From: Zobellella endophytica
GTDB lineage: Bacteria > Pseudomonadota > Gammaproteobacteria > Enterobacterales > Aeromonadaceae
Length of the DNA: 64,000 nucleotides
Direction: 5' to 3'
NCBI RefSeq assembly: GCF_003012775.1
Contig: NZ_PXYG01000005.1
Span: 168,889-232,888, forward strand
In this document: piece after piece, positions 1 through 8,393 of the stretch
Layout of the letters: each line of letters starts with the position of its first letter
Position numbering within the stretch: position 1 is the first letter of the stretch
Program-made: the position numbers and the translations under genes
The notes under the pieces: model-generated
Told to the model about the DNA's origin: nothing
Database searches by the model: none
What the model saw: the letters and a program-made list of their open reading frames with translations, nothing else

Positions 1-175
1 TGATGGCCGCTACCCCGACCACCGCCAGGCAGGCCACCAGCCCCACGCCCACCAGCTCGCCCAGCATCATCCACAGGGCGCGGCGGACCCCGACCGTCAT
101 GCCCAGCGACAAGGCCAGGGTCATGCACATGCCGGGGGTTACGGACACGAAAAAGAAGGTGGGAACAAACACCAT
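1..175 (-). CDS. LysE/RhtB-family amino-acid exporter, N-terminal part (runs off window)
   Basis: Only the first roughly 58 codons lie inside the window; the rest is beyond position 1. The visible protein has a hydrophobic first helix, the TPG motif typical of LysE/RhtB exporters in helix 1, then a basic VGVRRAL loop and a second helix rich in Gly, Val and Leu. Family members are inner-membrane exporters of amino acids or related small molecules; the substrate cannot be told from this fragment. The ATG at 175 is used here. A TTG at 178 and an ATT at 193 are in the same frame. The best Shine-Dalgarno sequence (AGGTAGG, about 197-207) is spaced for the ATT, so the true start may lie upstream. 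Confidence 0.75.
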   Translation of the reverse strand, partial: MVFVPTFFFVSVTPGMCMTLALSLGMTVGVRRALWMMLGELVGVGLVACLAVVGVAAI

Positions 176-277
176 CAAGACCGACGCGTTAATAGAGCAC
201 CTACCTGTTTATCCAGTCTGAGTCGAATACAATATGCGCCATTGTAGGCCAAAGACCGGATGACAGGCTATCGCTAT

Positions 278-820
278 TTAGTCACCGAAGCGGGGGCTGA
301 ACACCAGCCGGCCCGGGGCGATATCCATGGCCACCGGCGCCTTGCTCAGCCAGCGGTAGCGGCTGTCGTCGAGCCGGTAGACCGGCTGGTTCTCCAGCAC
401 GGCACGCACCAGCTGCATCATGCCGGCGGAGGCGGCGGCCACGTCGCCCTGGTAGCCGAAGGCATCCACCTTGCTTTGCAGCAGGTTGAGATCGCGGATA
501 AAGATGGCATTCTGCCGGCGATCGTACACCGGGCGGCCCTCGATCTGCAGGTTCAGGGCGGCGGGAAAACGGGCCACGATGGCGTTGATGGCGGTTTCTC
601 CCGCCACGTTCAGGCGCACCACCTGGCGGTTGTCCGGGCCTATCGCCAGATCGAGCTGATCGATGCGGGTTTCCACCAGTCCCTGGGTAAAGCGCGGGGC
701 CTGCTCTTCCAGCAGGGTATACAATGATTGCTCGATTTCGCTTTCCGACACGCTGTACTGGTTGAAACCGGCACAGGCGCTCAGCATCAGGGTAAATACA
801 AGGACAACGGGCTTGAGCAC
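278..820 (-). CDS. DUF1439 (YceB-like) outer-membrane lipoprotein
   Basis: This 180-residue protein begins with a short signal peptide and a lipobox (LSAC, lipidated Cys16). The rest resembles DUF1439 lipoproteins such as E. coli YceB, a family of about 180 residues with a tubular-lipid-binding-like fold and no firmly assigned role. Asp at position +2 is absent (the residue is Ala), so outer-membrane sorting by Lol is expected. It is a monocistronic minus-strand gene separated from the LysE-type gene by about 100 bases. The start chosen is the ATG that gives a compact signal peptide. Family assignment is fairly sure; function is unknown. Confidence 0.8.
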   Translation of the reverse strand: MLKPVVLVFTLMLSACAGFNQYSVSESEIEQSLYTLLEEQAPRFTQGLVETRIDQLDLAIGPDNRQVVRLNVAGETAINAIVARFPAALNLQIEGRPVYDRRQNAIFIRDLNLLQSKVDAFGYQGDVAAASAGMMQLVRAVLENQPVYRLDDSRYRWLSKAPVAMDIAPGRLVFSPRFGD

Positions 821-904
821 GACAACACCTCTCGGGAAAAATGATCACGGCAGTGTAAGCGCAGCCCGCCGTGAAATCTGCCTTTCCCGGCGGGCATCGG
901 GCAG

Positions 905-1345
905 TTACTGGCGTAGCAGCCGGTCGAGCCGGTTGGCGAACGCCTGGCGATCAGCCGGGCTCAGGCTGGCCGGGCCGCCGGTCTGCACGCCACTGGCGCG
1001 CATCGTCTCCATGAAGTCGCGCATGGTGAGTTTGGCGCGGATGGTGCCGGACTCAAACTGCTCGCCCCGCGGGCTCAGTACCCGGGCGCCTTTCTCTAGC
1101 GCCTCCGCCGCCAGCGGGATATCGCTGGTGATCAGGATGTCGCCGGCGTCGAGCCGCGCCACGATTTCGTTGTCGGCCACATCGAAGCCCTTGGGCACCT
1201 GCAGTTGCCTGATGAGCGTCGAGCCGGGCAGGGGCAGGGGATGGTTGGCGACCATGGTCAGCGGGGTCCGGGTGCGCTCGGCGGCGCGGAACAGGATATC
1301 GCGGATGACCTTGGGGCAGGCATCCGCATCGACCCAGATCTGCAT
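905..1345 (-). CDS. yaiI: YaiI/YqxD family protein (DUF188)
   Basis: The 146-residue product starts [11 protein letters not shown], the conserved acidic N-terminus of the DUF188 (YaiI/YqxD) family, whose fold is related to PIN/NYN-type nucleases. Conserved Asp residues near positions 5 and 7 and the ITSDIPLA segment in the middle fit the family. The length matches E. coli YaiI (about 150). Its ATG overlaps the stop of the upstream DUF2750 gene by one base (TGATG), so the two are probably cotranscribed and translationally coupled. A biochemical function has not been established for the family. Confidence 0.85.
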   Translation of the reverse strand: MQIWVDADACPKVIRDILFRAAERTRTPLTMVANHPLPLPGSTLIRQLQVPKGFDVADNEIVARLDAGDILITSDIPLAAEALEKGARVLSPRGEQFESGTIRAKLTMRDFMETMRASGVQTGGPASLSPADRQAFANRLDRLLRQ

Positions 1346-1746
1346 CAGTTGCGCCGTCCCAGCGCCTGCTTGCGATCGATGGCCTCTTTCAACTCGTAGG
1401 GATCGACCACCACCCCGGTGGCATCGGGGGTGGGGAAGACGGCCACCAGCAGTTCGTCTTCTTCCATGCCGGGCACCCAGCGGGCCAACCACACCTTGAG
1501 GCTGATGGCCTCGGGCCGGCACTGGCTCCAGTCGTCCACTGCCCAGTCCCTGGCGTAATCGGCGTGGGGCCAGACCGGGATGCAGTCTTCGTCGTCGTCC
1601 GAGGTCAGCATCATGCAGCCGTGCTCGTCGGTCAGGATCCACAGTTCTTCATGTTCGCATACCCGGGCCACGAAATGATTGAAGCGTTCATCATCCCGCA
1701 TGCGCTGGGCGGCGGTTTTATCGGCGTCGGTAAGGGTGTAGCTCAT
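1345..1746 (-). CDS. DUF2750 domain protein
   Basis: A 133-residue acidic cytosolic protein without signal peptide or membrane segment. It resembles the DUF2750 family, with the characteristic N-terminal segment ending in [12 protein letters not shown] and a central PVWPHADYA motif. DUF2750 proteins are small gammaproteobacterial proteins with no assigned role. The gene is coupled to the following yaiI-like gene by a one-base stop/start overlap. The ATG at 1746 is preceded by an AG-rich segment. I can support the family but not a function. Confidence 0.75.
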   Translation of the reverse strand: MSYTLTDADKTAAQRMRDDERFNHFVARVCEHEELWILTDEHGCMMLTSDDDEDCIPVWPHADYARDWAVDDWSQCRPEAISLKVWLARWVPGMEEDELLVAVFPTPDATGVVVDPYELKEAIDRKQALGRRN

Positions 1747-1779
1747 GGTGAGTCTCGTTGCGGAACCTTTTTCGCATGT

Positions 1780-1989
1780 TCACACCGCCAGCCCCTTCTT
1801 GTCCAGCTTAAGCTTCGGGCCGCGGCCGAATTTGTTCCAGGCCTTTTCATGGAAGAAATAGGCCACCGTATTGACCATGGGCTCGACCAGGGCGATAAGG
1901 CCGCCGACCAGCAGATCGCCGGACAGCAGCCAGGCCACGGTAAAGGCCACGGTGAAGTGCACGAGGGCAAAGGTGATGGTCTTGTACAT
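1780..1989 (-). CDS. DUF2061 small inner-membrane protein, probably Fur-regulated
   Basis: The predicted 69-residue protein starts at MYKTITF and holds two hydrophobic helices (about residues 5-21 and 25-45), followed by the FFHEKAWNKFGRG motif characteristic of DUF2061. Its tail is basic and cytosolic. A longer in-frame start at 2016 adds nine unconserved residues and would place the gene start almost on the Fur box, so 1989 is preferred. DUF2061 proteins have no known function. A near-consensus Fur box sits about 30-50 bases upstream, which suggests iron repression and is the main clue to its role. Confidence 0.75.
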   Translation of the reverse strand: MYKTITFALVHFTVAFTVAWLLSGDLLVGGLIALVEPMVNTVAYFFHEKAWNKFGRGPKLKLDKKGLAV

Positions 1990-2021
1990 GATGTCGTCTC
2001 CGGCTGGGGTATGCATTTAAT

Positions 2022-2040
2022 GATAATGATTATCATTTTT
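2022..2040. promoter_or_regulatory. Fur box between DUF2061 gene and aroG
   Basis: The 19 bases read GATAATGATTATCATTTTT and match the classical Fur consensus GATAATGATAATCATTATC at about 16 of 19 positions. The site is 33 bases upstream of the DUF2061 start on the minus strand and about 165 bases upstream of the aroG start on the plus strand. The distance favours control of the DUF2061 gene; control of aroG is possible but less likely. This is sequence matching only. Confidence 0.75.
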
Positions 2041-2205
2041 ATATCAAGTGGTTCTGTCTTATCGGGTACATTGGCCGTTCCTATCAAACAATTGGTCCCA
2101 CCGGGCAATCGGGCGTTTACAGCCGGCCCTCGCTCGGGATAGATTGAAACCAGTCTTTTTCGATAAAAACGAGCCCATGGCTCAGTACCGCAATCAGGGT
2201 TGCCC

Positions 2206-3261
2206 ATGCATTTTCAAACCGACGATATCCGCATCAATGAAATCAAAGAACTGTTGCCGCCGATAGCGGTGCTGGAGAAATATCCGGCCACCGATACCGC
2301 CTCGGCCACGGTGTTCGAATCCCGCCAGGCGATTCACCGCATCCTGGCCGGCGAGGATGATCGCCTGCTGGTGGTGATAGGCCCCTGCTCCATCCACGAT
2401 ACCCACGCCGCCATCGAATACGGCAAGCGGTTGAAGCCGCTGCGCGACCAGTATGGCGACCGGCTCGAAATCGTGATGCGGGTATACTTCGAAAAGCCGC
2501 GCACCACGGTCGGCTGGAAGGGGCTTATTAACGACCCCTACCTGGACAACAGCTTCCAGATCAACGACGGCCTGCGCATCGGCCGCAAGCTGCTGCTGGA
2601 TCTGAACGACCTGGGCCTGCCCACCGCCAGCGAGTTCCTCGACATGATCACTCCCCAGTACGTGGCGGACCTGATGAGCTGGGGCGCCATCGGCGCGCGC
2701 ACCACCGAGTCCCAGGTGCACCGGGAACTGGCCTCCGGCCTGTCCTGCCCGGTGGGTTTCAAGAACGGTACCGACGGCACCATCAAGGTGGCGGTGGACG
2801 CCATCGGCGCCGCCAGCGCCTCGCACCACTTCCTCTCGGTGACCAAGTACGGCCATTCCGCCATCGTCGCCACCGCCGGCAACCCGGACTGCCATATCAT
2901 ACTGCGGGGCGGCAAGGAGCCGAACTACAGTGCCGAGCATGTGGCGGCGGTGTGCGATGGGCTGGCCAAGGCCGGCCTGCCGCAGAAACTGATGATCGAC
3001 TTCAGCCACGCCAACAGCAGCAAGCAGTACCAGCGCCAACTGGTGGTGTGCGAGGACGTCTGTGGTCAGTTGGCCGCCGGCCAGCAGGCGATCATGGGGG
3101 TGATGGTGGAAAGCCACCTGGTGGCAGGACGCCAGGATCTGGAGGAAGGCAAGACATTGACCGTCGGCCAGAGCATCACCGACGCCTGTATCGGCTGGGA
3201 AGATACCGAGGCCCTGCTGGCCCAACTGGCGGAGGCGGTCACCGCCCGCCGCCAGGCCTGA
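2206..3261 (+). CDS. aroG: 3-deoxy-7-phosphoheptulonate (DAHP) synthase, class I AroG/AroF type
   Basis: The enzyme condenses phosphoenolpyruvate with erythrose 4-phosphate in the first step of aromatic amino-acid and chorismate synthesis. The 351-residue protein is collinear with E. coli AroG (350 residues). It has the N-terminal DDIRINEIKELLPP regulatory segment, the IGPCSIHD motif with the metal-binding Cys, and the substrate motifs KPRTTVGWKGL, GARTTESQ and GFKNGTDG. The C-terminal IDFSHANSSK and ITDACIGWEDT are also present. A TTG six bases upstream is in frame, but the ATG at 2206 aligns with the E. coli start. The gene is followed by a strong bidirectional terminator. Which amino acid feeds back on it cannot be told from the sequence alone. 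Confidence 0.93.
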   Translation: MHFQTDDIRINEIKELLPPIAVLEKYPATDTASATVFESRQAIHRILAGEDDRLLVVIGPCSIHDTHAAIEYGKRLKPLRDQYGDRLEIVMRVYFEKPRTTVGWKGLINDPYLDNSFQINDGLRIGRKLLLDLNDLGLPTASEFLDMITPQYVADLMSWGAIGARTTESQVHRELASGLSCPVGFKNGTDGTIKVAVDAIGAASASHHFLSVTKYGHSAIVATAGNPDCHIILRGGKEPNYSAEHVAAVCDGLAKAGLPQKLMIDFSHANSSKQYQRQLVVCEDVCGQLAAGQQAIMGVMVESHLVAGRQDLEEGKTLTVGQSITDACIGWEDTEALLAQLAEAVTARRQA

Positions 3262-3285
3262 GCCGATAGTCGTACATTAAAAATT

Positions 3286-3311
3286 AAAAAGGAGCCGAAA
3301 GGCTCCTTTTT
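3286..3311. terminator. Bidirectional rho-independent terminator between aroG and lipA
   Basis: An A5-GGAGCC-GAAA-GGCTCC-T5 hairpin with a GAAA tetraloop lies between the convergent aroG and lipA genes. The flanking A and T runs make it usable from both strands. Confidence 0.9.
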
Positions 3312-3312
3312 G

Positions 3313-4278
3313 TTATTTGACTTCCACACCCTGGGCTTGCAGATCCGCGTGGTAGGAAGAGCGCACGAAGGGGCCGCAGGCGGCGTGGCTGAAGCCGATG
3401 CTGTCGGCCACGGCTTTCAGTTCGTCGAACTCGGCGGGCGGCACGTAGCGTTTCACCGGCAGGTGGTGGCGGCTGGGCTGCAGGTACTGGCCCAGAGTCA
3501 GCATGGTCACATTGTGTTCACGCAGATCCTTGAGCACCTCCACGATTTCCTCGTTGGTCTCGCCGAGGCCCATCATCAGGCCGGATTTGGTGGCCACCTG
3601 GGGGTGCATTTCCTTGAACCGGCGCAGCAGCTCCAGCGACCACTTGTAGTCGGCGCCGGGGCGGGCCACCCGGTACAGGCGCGGGGCGGTTTCCAGGTTG
3701 TGGTTGAACACGTCCGGCGGGGTGTCCTTGAGGATCTCCAGGGCGGTGTCCATACGGCCGCGGAAGTCCGGGGTCAGGATCTCGATCCTGGTGTTGGGGC
3801 TCTGCTCGCGGATGGCGCGGATGCAGTCGGCGAAGTGCTGGGCTCCGCCGTCGCGCAGATCGTCCCGGTCCACCGAGGTGATCACCACGTACTTCAGGCC
3901 CAGCTCCCTGATGGTCTTGGCCAGCTTGGCCGGCTCTTCCGGATCCGGCGCCAGCGGGCGGCCGTGGGCCACGTCGCAGAAGGGGCAGCGGCGGGTACAG
4001 ATGGCGCCCAGGATCATGAAGGTGGCGGTGCCGTGGTTGAAGCACTCGGGCAGGTTAGGGCAGGAGGCTTCCTCGCACACCGAATGCAGCTTGTTTTCGC
4101 GCATGATGTTCTTCAAACCCTGTATGCGCTGGTTGCTGGGAGGAAGCTTGATCTTCATCCACTCCGGCTTGCGCAACACTTCCTCTTCCGCCTCCGGCAT
4201 GTATTTGACCGGGATCAGGGCCATCTTGTCGGCGTCACGCAGTTTTACGCCGGGCTCGACGCGTACGGGTTTACTCAT
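3313..4278 (-). CDS. lipA: Lipoyl synthase LipA
   Basis: LipA is a radical-SAM enzyme that inserts two sulfurs into octanoyl groups on carrier domains of 2-oxoacid dehydrogenases and the glycine cleavage H protein. The 321-residue protein matches the E. coli length. Both iron-sulfur clusters are visible: auxiliary-cluster cysteines at 68, 73 and 79, and the radical-SAM triplet at 94, 98 and 101, plus the C-terminal RSSYHA motif. The ATG overlaps the lipB stop by four bases (ATGA), which indicates translational coupling, so an upstream extension of the open frame is not coding. Confidence 0.97.
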   Translation of the reverse strand: MSKPVRVEPGVKLRDADKMALIPVKYMPEAEEEVLRKPEWMKIKLPPSNQRIQGLKNIMRENKLHSVCEEASCPNLPECFNHGTATFMILGAICTRRCPFCDVAHGRPLAPDPEEPAKLAKTIRELGLKYVVITSVDRDDLRDGGAQHFADCIRAIREQSPNTRIEILTPDFRGRMDTALEILKDTPPDVFNHNLETAPRLYRVARPGADYKWSLELLRRFKEMHPQVATKSGLMMGLGETNEEIVEVLKDLREHNVTMLTLGQYLQPSRHHLPVKRYVPPAEFDELKAVADSIGFSHAACGPFVRSSYHADLQAQGVEVK

Positions 4279-4934
4279 AATTTCAGCTTCTCTGTTGTGT
4301 AATAGAGATGCTGGTAACCAAGCTGTTCCGCCAGCAAGGGTACCAGGCGCGATTGGGCTTCTTCGATGGACTGCGGGCCGCCCAGGGCACAGCACTGGGT
4401 CATGGCCATGCCCGCATAGCCGCAGGGGTTGATGCGCAGGAAGGGGTTCAGGTCCATGTTGACGTTCAGTGCCAGGCCATGGAAGGAGCAGCCGCGGCGT
4501 ACCCGCAGCCCCAGCGACGCTATCTTGCTGGCGCCCACATAGACGCCGGGGGCGTCGGGTTTGGCATGAGCTTCAATCTGGTATTGGGCCAGCAGGGTAA
4601 CGATGGCGCTTTCCATGGCGGTGACCAGGTTGCGCACCCCCAGTTTCTTGCGGCGCACGTCCAGCAGCAGGTAAAGCACCAGCTGGCCGGGACCGTGATA
4701 GGTGACCTGTCCGCCCCGGTCGGCCTGGATCACCGGGATATCTCCCGGGTTGAGCACGTGCTCGGGCTTGCCCGCCTGGCCCTGGGTGAACACCGGCAGG
4801 TGCTCGACCAGCCAGAATTCATCCGTGGTGTCCTGATTGCGCCTGTCGGTAAAGGTCTGCATGGTGTGCCAGACGTGCTCGTAAGACGCCTGTCCCCAAT
4901 GCCTGACGGTCAGATCCTGCGGTTGTTGCATCAT
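4275..4934 (-). CDS. lipB: Octanoyl-[acyl carrier protein]-protein N-octanoyltransferase LipB
   Basis: LipB moves octanoate from acyl carrier protein to the lipoyl-domain lysine, supplying the substrate of LipA encoded just downstream. The 219-residue product shows the [12 protein letters not shown] signature, the catalytic Lys (137, in GASKIAS) and the catalytic Cys (171, in NPCGYAGM). These correspond to Lys135 and Cys169 of E. coli. The gene lies six bases after ybeD and overlaps lipA by four bases, so ybeD-lipB-lipA form one unit. Confidence 0.96.
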   Translation of the reverse strand: MMQQPQDLTVRHWGQASYEHVWHTMQTFTDRRNQDTTDEFWLVEHLPVFTQGQAGKPEHVLNPGDIPVIQADRGGQVTYHGPGQLVLYLLLDVRRKKLGVRNLVTAMESAIVTLLAQYQIEAHAKPDAPGVYVGASKIASLGLRVRRGCSFHGLALNVNMDLNPFLRINPCGYAGMAMTQCCALGGPQSIEEAQSRLVPLLAEQLGYQHLYYTTEKLKL

Positions 4935-4940
4935 GGTGTC

Positions 4941-5204
4941 CTAGAGCACGTACTTGACCAGTTCCAGCTTGCCCAGCTCCTGATACAGCAGCTCCACCTG
5001 TTCTTTGCTGTGCACCGTGACCTGCACGCTTACCGCATGGTAGTTACCCTTGCTGCTGGGGCGGATCTGTGGGCTGTAGTCACCCGGCGCGTGCTGCTGC
5101 AGCACTTCCACCACCATGTCGGGCAGGCGGGCGTCGGCCAGCCCCAGCACCTTGAACGGAAAACGGCAGGGAAAGTCGAGCAACTCATCAAATTTGGTAT
5201 TCAT
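4941..5204 (-). CDS. ybeD: YbeD/DUF493 family protein
   Basis: This 87-residue protein matches E. coli YbeD in length and in the motifs FDELLDFPC near the start and [13 protein letters not shown] in the middle. It has an ACT-like ferredoxin fold by family knowledge. It is conserved immediately upstream of lipB in many gammaproteobacteria, and a link to lipoate metabolism has been suggested by context, though no activity is established. The minus-strand order dacA-ybeD-lipB-lipA here is the same as in E. coli. Confidence 0.93.
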   Translation of the reverse strand: MNTKFDELLDFPCRFPFKVLGLADARLPDMVVEVLQQHAPGDYSPQIRPSSKGNYHAVSVQVTVHSKEQVELLYQELGKLELVKYVL

Positions 5205-5339
5205 GGCAACCTTTCAAACGGCAGTATTCAATTAGGTATGGAACGCGTTTCCACAGCCCGTGCCGCATTTTTATCATAAAACCTGCTAATCTGAAACCGA
5301 CAACTTGCGGGGGGATTAAACACAGACTCAATGAAGTAC

Positions 5340-5362
5340 AACGGGGACCCTGGGTCCCCGTT
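5340..5362 (-). terminator. Perfect 11-bp hairpin 3' of dacA
   Basis: The arms AACGGGGACCC and GGGTCCCCGTT flank a single T, just after the dacA stop codon. There is no U-run on the minus-strand side, so it may be a weak or Rho-assisted terminator or an mRNA-stabilising hairpin separating dacA from ybeD. Confidence 0.5.
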
Positions 5363-5368
5363 GCGGCA

Positions 5369-6541
5369 TTAGTTGAACAAGCCCTGGATCAGCAGCTTGA
5401 TGTAATCGATCAGCCGGCTGAACAGGCCGCCCTGCTCGATATCCTCCAGCGCCACCAGCGGCAGTGTCATCACATCCTCGCCGGCCAGCTTGAGGTGCAG
5501 GGTGCCGACCGGCTCTCCCTTGACCAGCGGCGCCTTCAGCGCCTTGTCGAGGGTAAAGTCGGCCTGCAGGTTCTGGGCCTGGCCGCGGGGGATGGTCACC
5601 GCCACCGCCTTGTCGACCCCCAGGCTGACGGTGTCCTTGTCGCCCATCCAGATGCGCTGGTTGATAAGCTCGGCACCGGCCTGGTAGGGGGTCAGGGTCT
5701 GGTAGAAACGGAAGCCGTAGGTCAGCAGCTTCTTGCTCTCGGAGGCGCGGACCCGCTCGTTGGCGGCGCCCATCACCACGGCGATCAGGCGCATGTCGTC
5801 CTTGGTGGCGGAAGACACCAGGTTGTAACCGACCGCTTCCACGTGGCCGGTCTTGATGCCATCGACGTTCAATGACTGATCCCACAGCAGGGAGTTGCGG
5901 TTATGCTGGGTGATGCCGTTGAAGGTAAAGGATTTTTCCGCGTAGACGGCGTATTCCTCCGGCACATCGCGGATCAGCGCCTGGCCCAGCAGCGCCATGT
6001 CGTAGGCGGTGGTGTACATCTCTTCGCTGTGCAGGCCGTGGGGGGTCACGAAGTGGCTGTTGTTCATGCCCAAGCGGGCGGCCCAGGAATTCATCAGATC
6101 GGCAAAGGAATTGACGCTGCCGGCTAGGTGCTCGGCCACGGCGATGGTGGCGTCGTTGCCGGACTGGATGATGATGCCCCGGTTCAGGTCGTCGATGCTG
6201 ACCTGCTTGCCCACTTCCAGGAACATCACCGAAGAGCCGGGGAAGTTCTGGGCCCAGGCGGCTTCGCTGACGGTCACCATGTCTTCCCGCTTGACCTTGC
6301 CTTCCTCCAGCGCCTGACCGAGGATGTAGGAGGTCATCATCTTGGTCAGGCTGGCCGGCGGCAGCCGTTCATCGGCCTTCTCGGATACCAGCACCTGGCC
6401 GCTGGCATAGTCCATCAGCACATAGGACGTGGCGGCGATGGCCGGCGGCTCAGGGATCATGGGCGCGACGGTCTGGGCCTGGCCGGAGAAGGACACCACG
6501 GCGGCGAGAAACATAGTGGGGATAGTTTTAACCATACGCAT
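5369..6541 (-). CDS. dacA: D-alanyl-D-alanine carboxypeptidase (PBP5/6 type, DacA)
   Basis: A periplasmic low-molecular-weight penicillin-binding protein that trims the terminal D-Ala from peptidoglycan stem peptides. The 390-residue protein has a signal peptide (about 1-22) and the three serine-peptidase motifs SLTK (64-67), SGN (127-129) and KTG (230-232). A C-terminal amphipathic helix (about the last 18 residues, FSRLIDYIKLLIQGLFN) anchors such enzymes to the inner membrane. It lies between rlpA and ybeD in the conserved cell-elongation block. Confidence 0.96.
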   Translation of the reverse strand: MRMVKTIPTMFLAAVVSFSGQAQTVAPMIPEPPAIAATSYVLMDYASGQVLVSEKADERLPPASLTKMMTSYILGQALEEGKVKREDMVTVSEAAWAQNFPGSSVMFLEVGKQVSIDDLNRGIIIQSGNDATIAVAEHLAGSVNSFADLMNSWAARLGMNNSHFVTPHGLHSEEMYTTAYDMALLGQALIRDVPEEYAVYAEKSFTFNGITQHNRNSLLWDQSLNVDGIKTGHVEAVGYNLVSSATKDDMRLIAVVMGAANERVRASESKKLLTYGFRFYQTLTPYQAGAELINQRIWMGDKDTVSLGVDKAVAVTIPRGQAQNLQADFTLDKALKAPLVKGEPVGTLHLKLAGEDVMTLPLVALEDIEQGGLFSRLIDYIKLLIQGLFN

Positions 6542-6604
6542 AACGACTGTTTGGTCCCTGTAAAAATGGCAATGAGTGCCGGTTTAAGATGAAAGTCAGG
6601 CCGA

Positions 6605-7426
6605 TTAGTTCAAAAAATACGCCTGGGCATAGCCTTCGGCAATCAGCCGGGCCAGGGTGTCATCCGTTTTACTGACCGGAATCGGCCCCATCTGCAGTTT
6701 GTACCATTCCGACTGGTGTTCGACCCGGGCGGGGAAACCATACTCCCTGCTCAACCGGGCGGCAAGTTCCTTGGCCTTGTCGCCGGAGCGGGTGGCCAGC
6801 AGCTGGATGTGCTTGCCGGCACCGGCTTGGGCCAGCCAGGTTTCCCGGCCGCTGGGTGCCGTGCGGATCAGCTCGACCCTGACCGGCGCCGTGCCGGTAT
6901 CCAGCATGCCGAGTTTATAGGCGGCGGCATAGGACACATCAATGATGCGGCCGTCGTGGAAGGGGCCCCGGTCGTTGACCCGCACGATGACCTGCTTGCC
7001 GTTGGCGGTATTGGTGACCCGGACGAAGGAGGGCAGCGGCAGGTGCTTGTGCGCCGCGGTCATGGTGTACATGTCGTACACCTCGCCGTTGGAGGTATGG
7101 TAGCCGTGGAACTTGGTGCCGTACCAGGAGGCCAGGCCTTTGTCCTTGTAGTTTTCAATGTCCCGCCAGACCACGTAGTCGGCGCCCCAGACATTGTAAT
7201 CCTTGTTGCCCTGACGGCTGTAGGGCTCGTAGCGCGGCACCGCGTCCTTGACGTGATCCAGGTTGGGCGCCACCCCGGGGGCCTTGTCCTGGCGCAGGGC
7301 GTAGCGACCGCCGGCGGTTTCCCGGTCGTAGGCCTCGTCGTTGTCTTGCCGCTCGGGCTGACTGCTGCTGCAGGCCGCCAGCCAAAGGGCGGCCAGGGGC
7401 AACACGCATTTAGCGAGATTGTTCAT
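6605..7426 (-). CDS. rlpA: Endolytic peptidoglycan transglycosylase RlpA (septal ring lipoprotein)
   Basis: The 273-residue lipoprotein has a signal peptide with lipobox ending at Cys19 (LAAC). A double-psi beta-barrel domain follows, with the GLASWYG and VNDRGPFHDGR motifs that carry the catalytic acid. A C-terminal SPOR domain (about residues 195-273) binds denuded glycan strands at the septum. In related bacteria RlpA cleaves naked glycan during daughter-cell separation. The ATG at 7426 gives the signal peptide directly; it overlaps the end of mltB by 17 bases, which argues for cotranscription. Longer in-frame extensions overlap mltB further and are rejected. Confidence 0.94.
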   Translation of the reverse strand: MNNLAKCVLPLAALWLAACSSSQPERQDNDEAYDRETAGGRYALRQDKAPGVAPNLDHVKDAVPRYEPYSRQGNKDYNVWGADYVVWRDIENYKDKGLASWYGTKFHGYHTSNGEVYDMYTMTAAHKHLPLPSFVRVTNTANGKQVIVRVNDRGPFHDGRIIDVSYAAAYKLGMLDTGTAPVRVELIRTAPSGRETWLAQAGAGKHIQLLATRSGDKAKELAARLSREYGFPARVEHQSEWYKLQMGPIPVSKTDDTLARLIAEGYAQAYFLN

Positions 7427-8381
7427 AAGCCTGCTTGATTTGCTCACTGAGTTGATAGACCGCCATGGCGTACAGAGGGCTGCGATTATAGCGGGTAATG
7501 ACGTAAAAGTTATGCCGCACCACCCAGTATTCTGGGCCTTCCAGGCCATCCAACTTGATCAGTTTCACCGGGGTGTCCGCGTCCAGTTGCCGGTCCAGCA
7601 CCACGCCGGCGGCGGCCAGTTCGGCCCAGGTCTTGTCGATTTCCAGGGCCGGGCTGAGCAGGGCGTCGGCCGTGTCCGCGTCGGTCACCCTGGCCGGGTA
7701 GGCCACGTCTTCGTTCCATTGCCAGCGATGCTGGTGGAAATAGTTGGCCACGCTGCCGATGGCGTCGGTCGGTGCGAACAGATCCCGCTTGCCGTCGCCG
7801 TCGAAGTCGACGGCGTAATGGCGGTAGCTGGAGGAGATGAACTGGCCCATGCCCATGGCACCGGCATAGGAGCCCTTGTGCTCATCCAGCGACCAGTTCT
7901 GCTCCCTGGCCAGCTGCAGGTAGTGGCCGAATTCGGAACGGAAAAATTCCCCCCGGGGCGGGTAGTGGAAGCCCAGGGTATAGAGGGCGTCCAGTACCTT
8001 GTGGCTGCCCATGTGGACGCCGTAAAAGGTTTCCACCCCGATGATGGCGGCGATGATCTGCGCCGGCACCTGCAGCTCCCGCTCGGCCCTGGCCAGGGTG
8101 TCGGCGTGCTGCTGCCAGAATGCCACCCCCTGCTGCAGCCGTTTTTCGGTGAGGAAAATGGGCCGGTACTGGTGCCAGGGCTTGCCCTCAGCCGGCCGGG
8201 TCATGGCGTCGATGATGGATTGCTGGTAACTGGCCTGCGCCACGGCCTCGGTCAGCTCGGCCCGGGGCAGTTCGAACTTGCCGGTCAGCTCGTCCAGCCA
8301 CTGCTGTTGTTCATGATTCAGATCCGCCGCCTGCACCGAGGTGGTCAACAACAGGGCAGCAGGAAAAAAGGCAAGGCGCAT
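7410..8381 (-). CDS. mltB: Membrane-associated lytic murein transglycosylase B (MltB family)
   Basis: A 323-residue periplasmic lytic transglycosylase that cleaves the MurNAc-GlcNAc bond of peptidoglycan to give 1,6-anhydro ends. The catalytic Glu is visible at about residue 117 in IIGVETFYG. The SLT-2 family motifs GAMGMGQFISSSYRHYAVDFDGDG region (about 165-190) and the C-terminal YNRSPLYA block are also present. The signal peptide (1-19) ends in VQA and has no lipobox, so unlike E. coli MltB it is probably soluble in the periplasm. It lies 12 bases after rodA and overlaps rlpA. Confidence 0.93.
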   Translation of the reverse strand: MRLAFFPAALLLTTSVQAADLNHEQQQWLDELTGKFELPRAELTEAVAQASYQQSIIDAMTRPAEGKPWHQYRPIFLTEKRLQQGVAFWQQHADTLARAERELQVPAQIIAAIIGVETFYGVHMGSHKVLDALYTLGFHYPPRGEFFRSEFGHYLQLAREQNWSLDEHKGSYAGAMGMGQFISSSYRHYAVDFDGDGKRDLFAPTDAIGSVANYFHQHRWQWNEDVAYPARVTDADTADALLSPALEIDKTWAELAAAGVVLDRQLDADTPVKLIKLDGLEGPEYWVVRHNFYVITRYNRSPLYAMAVYQLSEQIKQAYEQSR

Positions 8382-8393
8382 TCAGTGATCCTT

